From NCBI GenBank assembly GCA_052035235.1, contig JBPOHT010000038.1, positions 1 through 64,000 on the forward strand: 64,000 nt of DNA, given 5' to 3'. Made by a program: the position numbers and the translations under genes. The stretch's first letter is position 1, and each line of letters opens with the position of its first letter. The notes beneath the pieces are model-generated. The model did no database searches and had not been told where the DNA came from. It saw nothing but the letters and a program-made list of their open reading frames with translations. The DNA is from Solimonas_A sp052035235. GTDB lineage: Bacteria; Pseudomonadota; Gammaproteobacteria; Nevskiales; Nevskiaceae. Below, one piece after another: positions 38,981 through 47,413 of the stretch.

Positions 38981-40387
38981 TTAGACAATCTCCCGCACGC
39001 GGAATTTCCGGCCCTTGATCTTGCCGTTTCGCAGGGCGTCCAGCGCCTTCTTGGCCTGTTTCCGGTCGATGGCGAAATAGGTCCGCGTATCGAAGGTGTT
39101 GATCTTGCCGATGGCGCCGCCGGGGATGCCGGCGTCACCGGTCAGAGCGCCGAGCAGGTCGCCGGGGCGCAGCTTGTCGCTGCGGCCGGCATCGACGCAG
39201 AGCGTGACCACGTTGGCGGGCAGGGGGCGGTCGGCGGAGAAGGTGCCGGCCACCAGCTTGCCGACGTCCAGCTTGGTCTCCAGGCGCTGCTCGATGGCGG
39301 TGACGCGGGCGTGTTCGCGCCCGGCAAACAGGTGCAGCGCCAGGCCGGTGGCGCCGGCGCGGCCGGTGCGGCCCACGCGGTGCACGTGCACGTCGGGGTC
39401 GGCCGGCAGCTCGTAGCTGATCACCGCGGCGAGGTTCTTGATGTCCAGGCCGCGTGCGGCAATGTCGGTGGCCACCAGGATGCGGAAGCTGCCATTGGCG
39501 AACTGCACCAGGACCTCGTCGCGGTCACGCTGGTCGATGTCGCCGTGCAGTGACGTCGCGGAAAAGCCGCGTCGCTTCAACTGGGCTTCCACCTCCTGCG
39601 CGTCGTTCTTGGTATAGCAGAACACCAGCGCGGACTCCGGCTTGTGCACGCTCAGCAGGTGCGCCAGTGCGTCGAGACGGCGCGAGGCATCCACCTCGTA
39701 GAACTTCTGCTCCACCTGCGTCGTGGCGGCGGCCATGTCGGTGCGTGCTTCCACGGGCTTGTTCTGCAGGCGCTTGCTGACCGCGCGCACCTCGTCCGGG
39801 AAGGTGGCGGAGAAGAACAGCGTCTGACGCGTCTGCGGCGCCTGCTCCACGATGGCGCGGCTGGCCTGCTCGAAATCGGCATCGAGCATGCGATCGGCCT
39901 CGTCCAGCACCAGCACGCGCAGGCTGTCGAGCTTGAGCGTGTTTTCCTCCAGGTGTTCCAGCACGCGGCCGGCCATGCCGACGATGATGTGCGGCTCGTG
40001 CTCCAGCGAAGCGAGCTGCGGGCGCTTGGAAATGCCGCCGCTGAGGATCGACAGCTTGATGTTGGGCAGGCAACGCGCCAGCCGGCGGATTTCCTTGGCG
40101 ATCTGGTCGGCCAGTTCACGCGTGGGGCACAGCACCAGGGCCTGCAGCTTGGGCAGCTCGGGGTCGATGCGTGACAGCAAACCCAGCCCATAGGCCGCGG
40201 TCTTGCCGCTGCCAGTACGGGCCTGGCCGATCACGTCGCGGCCCTCCAGGATCAGCGGCAGGCTCAGTGCCTGGATCGGCGTCATCTGCCGGTATTCCAG
40301 CGAGTCCAGCGCCTGCAGCAGGGCAGGGTGCAGGGGCAGGCTGGAGAACGGTTGGGACGGGGGCTGGGAGGTCGGCTGCTTGTCCAC
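38981..40387 (-). CDS. dbpA: ATP-dependent RNA helicase DbpA
   Basis: DbpA is a DEAD-box helicase that acts in large-ribosomal-subunit assembly by binding hairpin 92 of 23S rRNA. The 468-residue protein has Q motif (TPIQALSLPLIL), Walker A (ARTGSGKTAAYGL), PTRELADQ, VLDEADRMLD, SATFP, ATDIAARGLD and HRVGRTGRAG, and ends in the DbpA RNA-binding domain (GKINTFDTRTYFAIDRKQAKK). That last domain separates it from RhlE/SrmB relatives. It lies just upstream of the REP transposase unit on the same strand. Confidence 0.95.
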   Translation of the reverse strand: MDKQPTSQPPSQPFSSLPLHPALLQALDSLEYRQMTPIQALSLPLILEGRDVIGQARTGSGKTAAYGLGLLSRIDPELPKLQALVLCPTRELADQIAKEIRRLARCLPNIKLSILSGGISKRPQLASLEHEPHIIVGMAGRVLEHLEENTLKLDSLRVLVLDEADRMLDADFEQASRAIVEQAPQTRQTLFFSATFPDEVRAVSKRLQNKPVEARTDMAAATTQVEQKFYEVDASRRLDALAHLLSVHKPESALVFCYTKNDAQEVEAQLKRRGFSATSLHGDIDQRDRDEVLVQFANGSFRILVATDIAARGLDIKNLAAVISYELPADPDVHVHRVGRTGRAGATGLALHLFAGREHARVTAIEQRLETKLDVGKLVAGTFSADRPLPANVVTLCVDAGRSDKLRPGDLLGALTGDAGIPGGAIGKINTFDTRTYFAIDRKQAKKALDALRNGKIKGRKFRVREIV

Positions 40388-40482
40388 GGATCACCTTGTA
40401 GCGGCCCGGGCCGGATGGCGCGGGGCGCGGATTGTGAGGCCTTGCGGCAGTTTCTGCTGAATCGGTCCGATCTTGATCCCAT

Positions 40483-40512
40483 GTAGGTTGGGGTGAGCTT
40501 GCGAACCCCAAC
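40483..40512 (+). repeat. REP flanking the RAYT gene, left copy
   Basis: Thirty bases starting GTAGGTTGGGGTGAGCTTGC and ending CCCCAAC, forming a hairpin (GTTGGGG/CCCCAAC). They are identical, in inverted orientation, to 41070-41099. GTAG points away from the transposase gene. The RAYT stop codon lies 2 bases inside this repeat's right edge. Confidence 0.92.
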
Positions 40513-40513
40513 G

Positions 40514-41047
40514 CTATCCGGCACGTTCGCCAACAGCCGGCTGGATATCGGTAGGTGCTGCCCAGTCCGATGTTAAGTCTCCGGAACGGATGTAGCGATG
40601 GATCGAAGACCATTGCCAGTCTGCCGCGTGACATGCATGGCCATGCTTGACCGGGTTGATATGAATGTAATCGACATGGCGCTGCAGGTCGTCCTCGTCG
40701 CGGATCTGGTGCTCCCAGAATCGCCGTTGCCAGATGCCACGTTCGCCCTTGCTTGAGCGGCTTGCCCCCAAGGCCTCGCCGGGAGAGCAACGGCGCGCGA
40801 AGGCACCCTTGATGAGCATCCACCTTGTCGAGAAGTCAGCATCCTCCACCGGGAGCGTCCAGATGGCATGCATATGATCGGGTAGGACCACCCAGGCGAC
40901 GATTTCGAACGGGTGGCGTTGCTTGACCACTCTGACCGCATTGCGCAGATCGTCCACGCGCTCGACCAATAGTTGGCTGGATCGGTTAGCGAGGTTGACC
41001 GTGAAGAAGTAGGTGCCGCCAGCGGTCCGGGCGCGTCTATAGCGCAT
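40514..41047 (-). CDS. REP-associated tyrosine transposase (RAYT, Y1/TnpA_REP family)
   Basis: RAYTs are single-domain HUH nucleases related to IS200/IS605 transposases that recognise and process REP hairpins. The 177-residue protein has the HUH motif as HMH in VVLPDHMHAIW and the catalytic Tyr in HVDYIHINPVKHG. Start at ATG 41047 (MRYRRARTAGGTYFFTVNLA); the longer frame starting at 41089 would run through the flanking REP and is rejected. The gene sits between two identical 30-bp inverted REPs, one just after its stop and one 22 bases before its start, a complete REP/RAYT unit. Several other GTAG REPs are nearby. Confidence 0.93.
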   Translation of the reverse strand: MRYRRARTAGGTYFFTVNLANRSSQLLVERVDDLRNAVRVVKQRHPFEIVAWVVLPDHMHAIWTLPVEDADFSTRWMLIKGAFARRCSPGEALGASRSSKGERGIWQRRFWEHQIRDEDDLQRHVDYIHINPVKHGHACHAADWQWSSIHRYIRSGDLTSDWAAPTDIQPAVGERAG

Positions 41048-41069
41048 GGAGTATGTACCCGGGTCCGAT

Positions 41070-41099
41070 GTTGGGGTTCGCAAGCTCACCCCAACCTAC
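41070..41099 (-). repeat. REP flanking the RAYT gene, right copy
   Basis: Exact reverse complement of 40483-40512 (30 of 30 bases). It lies 22 bases upstream of the RAYT ATG, so it is inside the leader or promoter region and could let the protein bind its own control region. Confidence 0.92.
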
Positions 41100-41107
41100 G
41101 AGGCTCT

Positions 41108-41770
41108 TCATGCCGTTCTCGCCACCGCCCAGGCCTCGATCCGGGCCGCTCCCGCCTTGCGGCAGGCCCGGGCCAGTTCGGCCAGCGTGGCACCGGTGGT
41201 CATGACGTCGTCCAGTAGTGCCACGTGCAGGCCATCCAGGGGCTTCCTTATATGGAAGGCGCCGCGCAGGTTGCGGCGGCGCTCCACGGCGGTCAGGCCG
41301 ATCTGGTCGGGGGTGGGGCGCAGGCGCCGGGCGGCGCGCGGGTCCACCGGGATGCCGGTCAGCCGGCCCAGGTGGCGGGCCAGCTCGCCGGCCTGGTTAT
41401 AGCCGCGCCGGGCCAGGCGCCAGCGGTGCAGGGGCACCGGCAGGATCAGGTCCGGGCGCGAGGGCAGGCGCGGTGCCAGCAGCCGCCCCAGGCGCGCGGC
41501 TTCGATCAGCTGGCCCTGGTACTTCAGGCGATGAATCCCTTTCTGTACAGGCACTTCCAGGCGGAAGGCGGTCCAGGCGGCGTCGAAGGGCGGGGGCTTG
41601 GCGGCGCAACGGCCGCAACGCTCGCCGTGGACTTGCGGGCGGGCGCAGCCGGGGCAGGCCGGGTCGTTCCAGGGCAGTCCGGCGCGGCAGTCCGCGCAGG
41701 CGTCGCTGCCCGGTTCGCCGCACCAGGCGCAGGCGGAGGGGAAGATCAGGTTCAGCCAACCGTCAACCAT
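41108..41770 (-). CDS. comF: ComF family phosphoribosyltransferase-like protein
   Basis: A 220-residue ComF/GntX-type protein. The N-terminus is a double zinc-ribbon with CAWC, CADC, CPGC and CGRC; the C-terminus is a phosphoribosyltransferase-like domain with LPVPLHRWRLARRGYNQAGELAR and the PRPP loop VALLDDVMTTGATLAELA. In naturally competent bacteria ComF helps process incoming DNA; in others (GntX) its role is less clear. It is divergent from bioB. Its start codon sits inside the predicted BirA operator, so biotin status may also affect it. Confidence 0.93.
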   Translation of the reverse strand: MVDGWLNLIFPSACAWCGEPGSDACADCRAGLPWNDPACPGCARPQVHGERCGRCAAKPPPFDAAWTAFRLEVPVQKGIHRLKYQGQLIEAARLGRLLAPRLPSRPDLILPVPLHRWRLARRGYNQAGELARHLGRLTGIPVDPRAARRLRPTPDQIGLTAVERRRNLRGAFHIRKPLDGLHVALLDDVMTTGATLAELARACRKAGAARIEAWAVARTA

Positions 41771-41792
41771 GCGTCACCCTCTTGGTTGACAA
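41760..41792. promoter_or_regulatory. Predicted BirA (biotin) operator between comF and bioB
   Basis: Half-sites CCGTCAACC (41760-41768) and GGTTGACAA (41784-41792) form a perfect 7-bp inverted repeat around a 15-base spacer. The gammaproteobacterial BirA consensus is TTGTAAACC-N14/15-GGTTTACAA, so both arms and the spacing fit. The site is 54 bases before the bioB ATG and overlaps the comF start codon. Confidence 0.8.
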
Positions 41793-41845
41793 CCATCGGC
41801 GCCCTCGGGACACTGCCGGCCACGATTCATAGGGAAAGCCTTCAA

Positions 41846-42940
41846 ATGAGTACCGATCTGCGCCACGACTGGACCCGCGAAGAGGTCCAGGCCCTGTTCG
41901 AGCTGCCGTTCAACGACCTGCTGTTCCGCGCCCAGAGTCTGCACCGCCAGTACTTCGACGCCAACAAGGTCCAGCTGTCCACCCTGCTCTCGATCAAGAC
42001 CGGCGCCTGCCCCGAGGACTGCGGCTACTGCCCGCAGTCGGTGCGCTTCAACACCGGCCTCAAGAAAGAGCCGCTGATGGACGTGGACGCGGTGCTGACG
42101 GCGGCGCGCGAGGCCAAGGCCAACGGTGCGGCGCGCTTCTGCATGGGCGCCGCCTGGCGTTCCCCGAAGGACCGCGACCTGGCCAAGGTCGAGGACATGG
42201 TCAAGGGCGTCAAGGCCATGGGCCTGGAGACCTGCCTGACGCTGGGCATGCTCAAGGAGCACCAGGCGCAGAAGCTGGCCGACGCCGGCCTGGACTACTA
42301 CAACCACAACCTCGATACCTCGCCGGAGTTCTACGGCAAGATCATCACCACCCGCACCTACCAGGACCGCCTGGACACGCTGGAGAACGTGCGTGCCGCC
42401 GGCGTGAAGGTCTGTTGCGGCGGCATCGTCGGCATGGGCGAGGAGAAGCAGGACCGCGCCGAGCTGCTGCGCCAGCTGGCGATCATGACCCCGCATCCGG
42501 AGTCGGTGCCCATCAACAACCTCGTGCAGGTCGAAGGCACCCCGCTGAAGGGCGCCGAGGCCCTGCACCCGCTGGAGTTCGTGCGCACCCTGGCGGTGGC
42601 GCGCATCCTGATGCCCAAGTCCTACGTGCGCCTGTCCGCCGGCCGCACCGCGATGACCGAGGAGCTGCAGGCCCTGTGCTTCATGGCCGGTGCCAACTCG
42701 ATCTTCTACGGCGAGAAGCTGCTGACCACGCAGAACCCGCAGAACGCCAAGGACCGCGCGCTGTTCGCGCGCCTGGGCATCACGCCGGAGGGCGGCAGCT
42801 TCGAGCCGGTGACCGTCGAGCAGGCGGAGGGCCATGAGCAGGATCACGGTTGCTGCGATCATGAGCACAGCCACGAGCACGAGGCGCCGCCGGCGATGAT
42901 GGCCGGGGGCTGCGGCTCGCAGGCGGCCCGCGCCGGGTAG
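41846..42940 (+). CDS. bioB: Biotin synthase with a His/Cys-rich C-terminal tail
   Basis: BioB is a radical-SAM enzyme that inserts sulfur into dethiobiotin. The radical-SAM cluster ligands are C55, C59 and C62 (CPEDCGYC). YNHNLDTSPEFYGKI, CCGGIVGMGE and RLSAGRTAM carry the remaining [2Fe-2S] and substrate residues. The 364-residue chain is about 18 longer than the E. coli enzyme. The tail from 329 to 346 holds six His and two Cys (HEQDHGCCDHEHSHEHE), with a third Cys near 360, a metal-binding-like extension. A BirA-type operator lies upstream. The rest of the bio genes are 3.2 kb downstream. Confidence 0.96.
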   Translation: MSTDLRHDWTREEVQALFELPFNDLLFRAQSLHRQYFDANKVQLSTLLSIKTGACPEDCGYCPQSVRFNTGLKKEPLMDVDAVLTAAREAKANGAARFCMGAAWRSPKDRDLAKVEDMVKGVKAMGLETCLTLGMLKEHQAQKLADAGLDYYNHNLDTSPEFYGKIITTRTYQDRLDTLENVRAAGVKVCCGGIVGMGEEKQDRAELLRQLAIMTPHPESVPINNLVQVEGTPLKGAEALHPLEFVRTLAVARILMPKSYVRLSAGRTAMTEELQALCFMAGANSIFYGEKLLTTQNPQNAKDRALFARLGITPEGGSFEPVTVEQAEGHEQDHGCCDHEHSHEHEAPPAMMAGGCGSQAARAG

Positions 42941-42966
42941 CACACCGCGCGTTCCGGGCCGCGACC

Positions 42967-44826
42967 ATGGCGAATCGCTCGCTGAATGCCGCGGCCCTGC
43001 TGGTCGCGGCGCTGGCACTGCTGGAGCTGGGGCTGTTGCAGCTGGGCACCGGGCTGGAGCATCGCCTGTCCGACGCCTTCGTGCGCGCGCAGGCCCTGCG
43101 GCTTGCCCCCGATCCCGACATCGTGATCGTCGATATCGACGAGGCCAGCCTCGCGCGCCTGCAGGACGACTACGGTCGCTGGCCCTGGCCGCGCGCGGTC
43201 TACGCAGAGATGCTGCCGGGCTTGCTGGCGCAGCAGCCGGCGGCGGTGATCTTCGACCTGTCCTTCTCCGAGCGTGATATCGACCGGCCCGACAGCGACC
43301 AGGCCCTGGCCGACGTGCTGCGGGACCAGCCGCGGGTCTACGTGCCGAGCCTGCGCCTGTCGGCGGTGGACGATGCGAGGGGCGTTCTGCTGTCGGAGTT
43401 CGGCCCGCCGATGGGCGCGCGCCGCACGGCCGCCGCCGGCGACGATGTCCGCGCCATGCTGCTGCCGCCGCTGGTGCTGCCACCCGAATCCTGGCGCACC
43501 GGGCTGATCAACTTCGACGAGGAGTCCGACGGCGTCGGCCGCCGCTACCTGCTGCGCATGGACGTGCGGGGCTGGGAGTTTCCCTCGCTGCCGGCGCGCG
43601 TCGCCACGGACCTCGGCTGGCAGGTCCCGCAGCAGGAATCCCTGTTGCTGCACTGGCGTGGTGAGCCGGGCAAGGGCTATCGCCACGTCTCCTTCGCGGA
43701 CCTGCACGCCGACCTGATCCGCCGCGAGCGGCAGCGGCCCGCCGACGAGTTCCGCGGCCGCATCGTCATCATCGGCTCCGCCGCGTCGATGCTGCACGAC
43801 CTGCGCGTGACGCCGCTGGCCAACCGCTATCCGGGCGTGGAAATCCTGGCCACTGCGCTCGACAACCTCAAGCACGGCCGCTCCATGCAGCGCCCGCCGG
43901 GCTGGGCGGCGCCGGTACTGGCGTTGCTGCTGGTCGCCTTGCTGTGGTTGGCCTTCCATCGACGCGGCCACGCGCTGGCCATCGGTGTCGCACTTGCCGC
44001 CATCAGCGCGGCACTGTTGGCGGCGGCCTGGGCGGCGGTGCCGCGGCTGTGGCTGCTGCCGGTGCTGCTGCCGCTGGGTTTCGGCTGGGCCTTCTACTTC
44101 ACCGCGGCGCTGCTGGAATACCTGCGTGAGCGTCGTGCACGGCGCCAGGCAGTACAGATGTTCGGGCGCTTCCTCAACCCGGTGGTGGTCAACAAGCTGA
44201 TGGAGCGCGGCGAGACGGTGGAGTCGCTGTCCGGCAAGCATCACCAGCTCAGCGTGTTGTTCTCCGACATCCGCGGTTTCACCTCGCTGTCGGAGACACG
44301 GCCGCCGCAGGAGATCGTGGAGTTGCTCAACCGCTACTTCAGCAAACAGGTGGCGATCGTGTTCAGGCACGGCGGCACGCTCGACAAGTTCATCGGCGAC
44401 TGCATCATGGCCTTCTGGGGCGCGCCGATCCCGGACGAGCAGCACGCGCAGCGTGCCGTGGCCTGCGCCCTGGACATGCAGCGTGCCTTGCTGGAGTTCC
44501 GCGAGGAGCTGGGCGCGGCGGCGTCCGACTTCGACGTGGGCATCGGCATCCACTCGGGGCCGGCGGTGGTGGGTTTCATCGGCGCCGAGCAGAAGCTGGA
44601 GTACACCGCCATCGGCGATACCGTGAACCTGGCCAGCCGCGTGGAAGGCCTGACCAAGGGTGTGGCGCGCATCCTGGTGTCCAGCGACACCATGGCGGCA
44701 TGCGGGACGCAGTTCCGGTTTGCGTCACGGGGTTCGTTTAAGGTGAAGGGCAGGGCGCAGGAAGTGGAGCTGTACGAACCTGCGCACGGACCTGCAACGG
44801 AACCCGGGAAGGGGGAAATCTCATGA
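42967..44826 (+). CDS. CHASE2-domain class III adenylate/guanylate cyclase
   Basis: A 619-residue membrane receptor cyclase. After an N-terminal membrane segment comes an extracytoplasmic CHASE2 domain (about 50-300: DPDIVIVDIDEASLARL, WPWPRAVYAEML, GRIVIIGSAASMLHD), then three membrane helices (about 315-385), a short linker (FGRFLNPVVVNKLM) and a cyclase domain (about 425-610). Catalytic residues are visible: metal Asp in FSDIRGFTSL and GDCIMAF, adenine-type Lys in LDKFIGD, and GDTVNLASRVE. It should make cAMP in response to a periplasmic signal. It lies 26 bases after bioB and overlaps the SH3 gene by 4. Confidence 0.93.
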   Translation: MANRSLNAAALLVAALALLELGLLQLGTGLEHRLSDAFVRAQALRLAPDPDIVIVDIDEASLARLQDDYGRWPWPRAVYAEMLPGLLAQQPAAVIFDLSFSERDIDRPDSDQALADVLRDQPRVYVPSLRLSAVDDARGVLLSEFGPPMGARRTAAAGDDVRAMLLPPLVLPPESWRTGLINFDEESDGVGRRYLLRMDVRGWEFPSLPARVATDLGWQVPQQESLLLHWRGEPGKGYRHVSFADLHADLIRRERQRPADEFRGRIVIIGSAASMLHDLRVTPLANRYPGVEILATALDNLKHGRSMQRPPGWAAPVLALLLVALLWLAFHRRGHALAIGVALAAISAALLAAAWAAVPRLWLLPVLLPLGFGWAFYFTAALLEYLRERRARRQAVQMFGRFLNPVVVNKLMERGETVESLSGKHHQLSVLFSDIRGFTSLSETRPPQEIVELLNRYFSKQVAIVFRHGGTLDKFIGDCIMAFWGAPIPDEQHAQRAVACALDMQRALLEFREELGAAASDFDVGIGIHSGPAVVGFIGAEQKLEYTAIGDTVNLASRVEGLTKGVARILVSSDTMAACGTQFRFASRGSFKVKGRAQEVELYEPAHGPATEPGKGEIS

Positions 44827-45302
44827 AGCGATGGATTGCGACGATGCTGCTGGCCTGTGCTGGCGGCGCAGGAGCCGCGGAGAGCGGCGTGCTGGCCAAG
44901 GCCGGCGAACTCAAGCAGGAGCCCTTTGCCGACGCTGCCGCCGTGGTGGAGCTGCCGGCGGCGGCCCCGGTGGAGGTTCTGGCGCGCCAGGGTGCCTGGA
45001 TGAAGGTCAGCTCCGGCGGCCAGACCGGCTGGGTGCGGCTGTTGTCGGTGCGCCTCACCGGCGCGCCCGCGCGGGCCGGTGAGTCCGGCCTGGCCAAGGC
45101 GGCGAACGTGGCGCTGAGCGGCTCCAGCGGCACCGCCGTGGCTACCGGCGTGCGCGGGCTCGACAAGGAGCAGATCGCCAACGCCGCGCCCAACCCGGTG
45201 GAGGCGGCCAAGCTCGAAGGCTACGTGGCGACCGACGCCAAGGCGCGCAGCTTTGCGCAGGCCGGGCCGCTGGCCGAACAGTCCGTTCCTTACCTGCAGT
45301 GA
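44823..45302 (+). CDS. Exported bacterial SH3 domain protein
   Basis: A 159-residue protein with a signal peptide (WIATMLLACAGGAGAAES) and one SH3_3-type domain (about 25-80: GELKQEPFADAAAVVELPAA, QGAWMKVSSGGQTGWVRLLSV). Such domains bind cell-wall peptides or act as adaptors. The C-terminal half is Ala-rich and contains GVRGLDKEQIANAAPNPVEAAKLE, a motif often seen next to SH3 and M48 genes. ATGA overlap with the cyclase and near-overlap with the M48 gene suggest they are made together. Confidence 0.82.
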   Translation: MKRWIATMLLACAGGAGAAESGVLAKAGELKQEPFADAAAVVELPAAAPVEVLARQGAWMKVSSGGQTGWVRLLSVRLTGAPARAGESGLAKAANVALSGSSGTAVATGVRGLDKEQIANAAPNPVEAAKLEGYVATDAKARSFAQAGPLAEQSVPYLQ

Positions 45303-45313
45303 GGGCCGCGATC

Positions 45314-46165
45314 ATGAAGAACATCGCATGCATGATCGCTGGCCTGCTGCTGGCGGCACCGGCCATCGCCGCCGACTGGGGTAGCCTGCTCAACAAGGCG
45401 CAGGATGCCGTCAACAACTACGGCGACGATGCCGCCGGCGTGGTCACCACCAAGAGCGTGGATGAGGAGCGCGACATCGGCCGCCAATGGGCCGAGACGC
45501 TGCTCGGCGCCGCGCCGCTGTGGAACAACGACCGCGCGCAGCGCTACGTCAACGAGGTGGGCCTGTGGCTGGCGCTGCACAGCGAGCGCCCGAACCTGGC
45601 CTGGCGCTTCGGCGTGCTGGACTCACCCAACGTCAACGCCTTTGCCACGCCCGGCGGCTACGTCTTCGTCACCCGCGGCCTGCTGGCGCGCATGCGCAGC
45701 GAGGCCGAGCTGGCCGGTGTGCTGGCGCACGAGATCGCCCATGTGGTGGAGAAGCATCACCTCGACGCCGTGCGCAAGGCGCAGGGCATGAGCCTGGGCG
45801 GCAAGCTGCTCAAGCAGTTCGCCATCAAGGACAAGGGCAACGAGCAGGTCAACGAGCGCCTGCTCGGTGGTGTCAAGGAAGTACTGAATCGCGGCCTCGA
45901 CAAGGGCGACGAGTACGAGGCCGATCGCATGGGCGTGGTGATCGCCGCGCGTGCCGGCTACGACCCCTATGGCCTGCCCGCCGTATTGCAGACCCTGCAA
46001 GCGATGAGCGCGCAGGATTCAACGCTGTCATTGATGTTTGCCACGCACCCGGCGCCGGAGGCCAGGCTGGACGCGCTGGACAAGGCCATGGGCGCGTCGC
46101 TCGATGCCTATGCCACGCAGCCGCAGCTGCAGGCGAGGTTCCAGAAATCGGTAGGAAGGCCTTGA
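45314..46165 (+). CDS. M48 family metalloprotease (exported)
   Basis: A 283-residue zinc protease with a signal peptide (MIAGLLLAAPAIAAD). Zn ligands are in LAHEIAHVVEKHH (HExxH) and the downstream DEYEADRMG. NAFATPGGYVFVTRGLLARM is the usual sequence before the active site. It resembles periplasmic LoiP/BepA-like proteases, without a TPR domain. GTG 45299 overlaps the upstream stop as GTGA; ATG 45314 is preferred for GAGGG spacing. The stop overlaps the bioF start. Confidence 0.88.
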   Translation: MKNIACMIAGLLLAAPAIAADWGSLLNKAQDAVNNYGDDAAGVVTTKSVDEERDIGRQWAETLLGAAPLWNNDRAQRYVNEVGLWLALHSERPNLAWRFGVLDSPNVNAFATPGGYVFVTRGLLARMRSEAELAGVLAHEIAHVVEKHHLDAVRKAQGMSLGGKLLKQFAIKDKGNEQVNERLLGGVKEVLNRGLDKGDEYEADRMGVVIAARAGYDPYGLPAVLQTLQAMSAQDSTLSLMFATHPAPEARLDALDKAMGASLDAYATQPQLQARFQKSVGRP

Positions 46166-47370
46166 ACGCGAAGTCCCTGAAGAATGTAGATCCAGCCGTA
46201 AAGACGGAAAGCCCGCTCGACGTGCGCCTGCGCGGGGAGCTGGACAGGCTGCGTGCCCGCGCGCTGTATCGCACGCGCCGCGTGATCGAGGGTGCGCACG
46301 GCGTGCGCATCACGGTCAACGGCCGCGAGTGCCTGAATTTCTGCAGCAACGACTACCTGGGCCTGGCCGCCGATCCGCGCCTGGCCGCGGCTGCCAAGGC
46401 GGCGCTCGATGCCGGTGGCACCGGCAGCGGTGCCGCGGCGCTGATCTCGGGCTACAACCGCGAGCACCAGGCGCTGGAGGAGGAGCTGGCGGATTTCCTC
46501 GGCCGCCCCCGCGCGCTGCTGTTTTCCTCCGGCTGGGCCGCGAACCTCGGCGTGATCCGCGCGCTGGCCGGGCGCAAGGACTCGATCATCGCCGACGAGC
46601 TCAACCACGCCTCGCTGATCGACGGCGGCCGCCTCAGCGGTGCGCAGTACCTGCGCGCCAACCATGCCGACCTCAATGCCTGGGCCGTGGCGCTGGCCGC
46701 CGCCGACGGCGAGCAGCGCCTGGCGGTGACGGATTCGGTGTTCAGCATGGACGGCGACATCGCGCCGCTGCCGCAGCTGGCCGAGCTCTGCGCCACCCGC
46801 GACGCCACGTTGATGGTCGACGACGCCCATGGACTGGGCGTGCTGGGGCCGAACGGCGAGGGTGCCGTGCAGGCCGCGGGCCTGGGCCTGGACGCGGTGC
46901 CGGTCTACGTCGCCACGCTGGGCAAGTCGCTGGGCTGCAGCGGCGCTTTCGTCGCCGGCTCCGAGGCGCTGATCGAATACCTGGTCCAGCGTGCGCGCAC
47001 CTGGGTCTTCTCCACCGCGCCGCCGCCAGCCATCGCCGCCGCCGCGCGCCGCGCGCTGCGCATCGTCCGCGACGAGCCGCAGCACCGCGAGCAACTGCTC
47101 GCCAACGTGCGCCGCTTCCGCGCCGGCGCGCGCCAGCTCGGCATCCCGCTGTCGGCGTCCGAGACGCCGATCCAGCCGCTGCTGCTGGGCCAGGAGCAGC
47201 GCGCGCTGGACCTGTCGCAGGCCCTGTTCGACCGCGGCTACTGGGTGGCGGCGATCCGTCCGCCGACCGTGCCCCACGGCACCTCGCGCCTGCGCATCAC
47301 CTTCTCCGCCGCGCATACGGCCGAGCAGATCGATGGCCTGCTGGAAGGATTGGCGGCGGGGCTGAAGTGA
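46162..47370 (+). CDS. bioF: 8-amino-7-oxononanoate synthase
   Basis: BioF condenses pimeloyl-ACP (or CoA) with L-alanine, the first ring-forming step of biotin synthesis. The 402-residue PLP enzyme has FCSNDYLGLAADPRL, GSGAAALISGYNREHQALE, SDSVFSMDGDIAPL (TDSVFSMDGD here), VDDAHGLGVLG and the PLP-lysine motif ATLGKSLGCSGAF. It is about 18 residues longer than the E. coli protein at the N-terminus. The start is TTG 46162, which overlaps the M48 protease stop and has AGGAAGG upstream. A dispersed repeat lies between it and bioC. Confidence 0.95.
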   Translation: MNAKSLKNVDPAVKTESPLDVRLRGELDRLRARALYRTRRVIEGAHGVRITVNGRECLNFCSNDYLGLAADPRLAAAAKAALDAGGTGSGAAALISGYNREHQALEEELADFLGRPRALLFSSGWAANLGVIRALAGRKDSIIADELNHASLIDGGRLSGAQYLRANHADLNAWAVALAAADGEQRLAVTDSVFSMDGDIAPLPQLAELCATRDATLMVDDAHGLGVLGPNGEGAVQAAGLGLDAVPVYVATLGKSLGCSGAFVAGSEALIEYLVQRARTWVFSTAPPPAIAAAARRALRIVRDEPQHREQLLANVRRFRAGARQLGIPLSASETPIQPLLLGQEQRALDLSQALFDRGYWVAAIRPPTVPHGTSRLRITFSAAHTAEQIDGLLEGLAAGLK

Positions 47371-47413
47371 ATCGTTCTAGGCACCCGGCACCTTGCGGCT
47401 ACTGCGCCTCTTG

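Noticed and set aside
41048..41089. Longer N-terminus for the RAYT protein (start at 41089)
   Set aside because: That start lies within the flanking REP; ATG 41047 gives the usual RAYT N-terminus.
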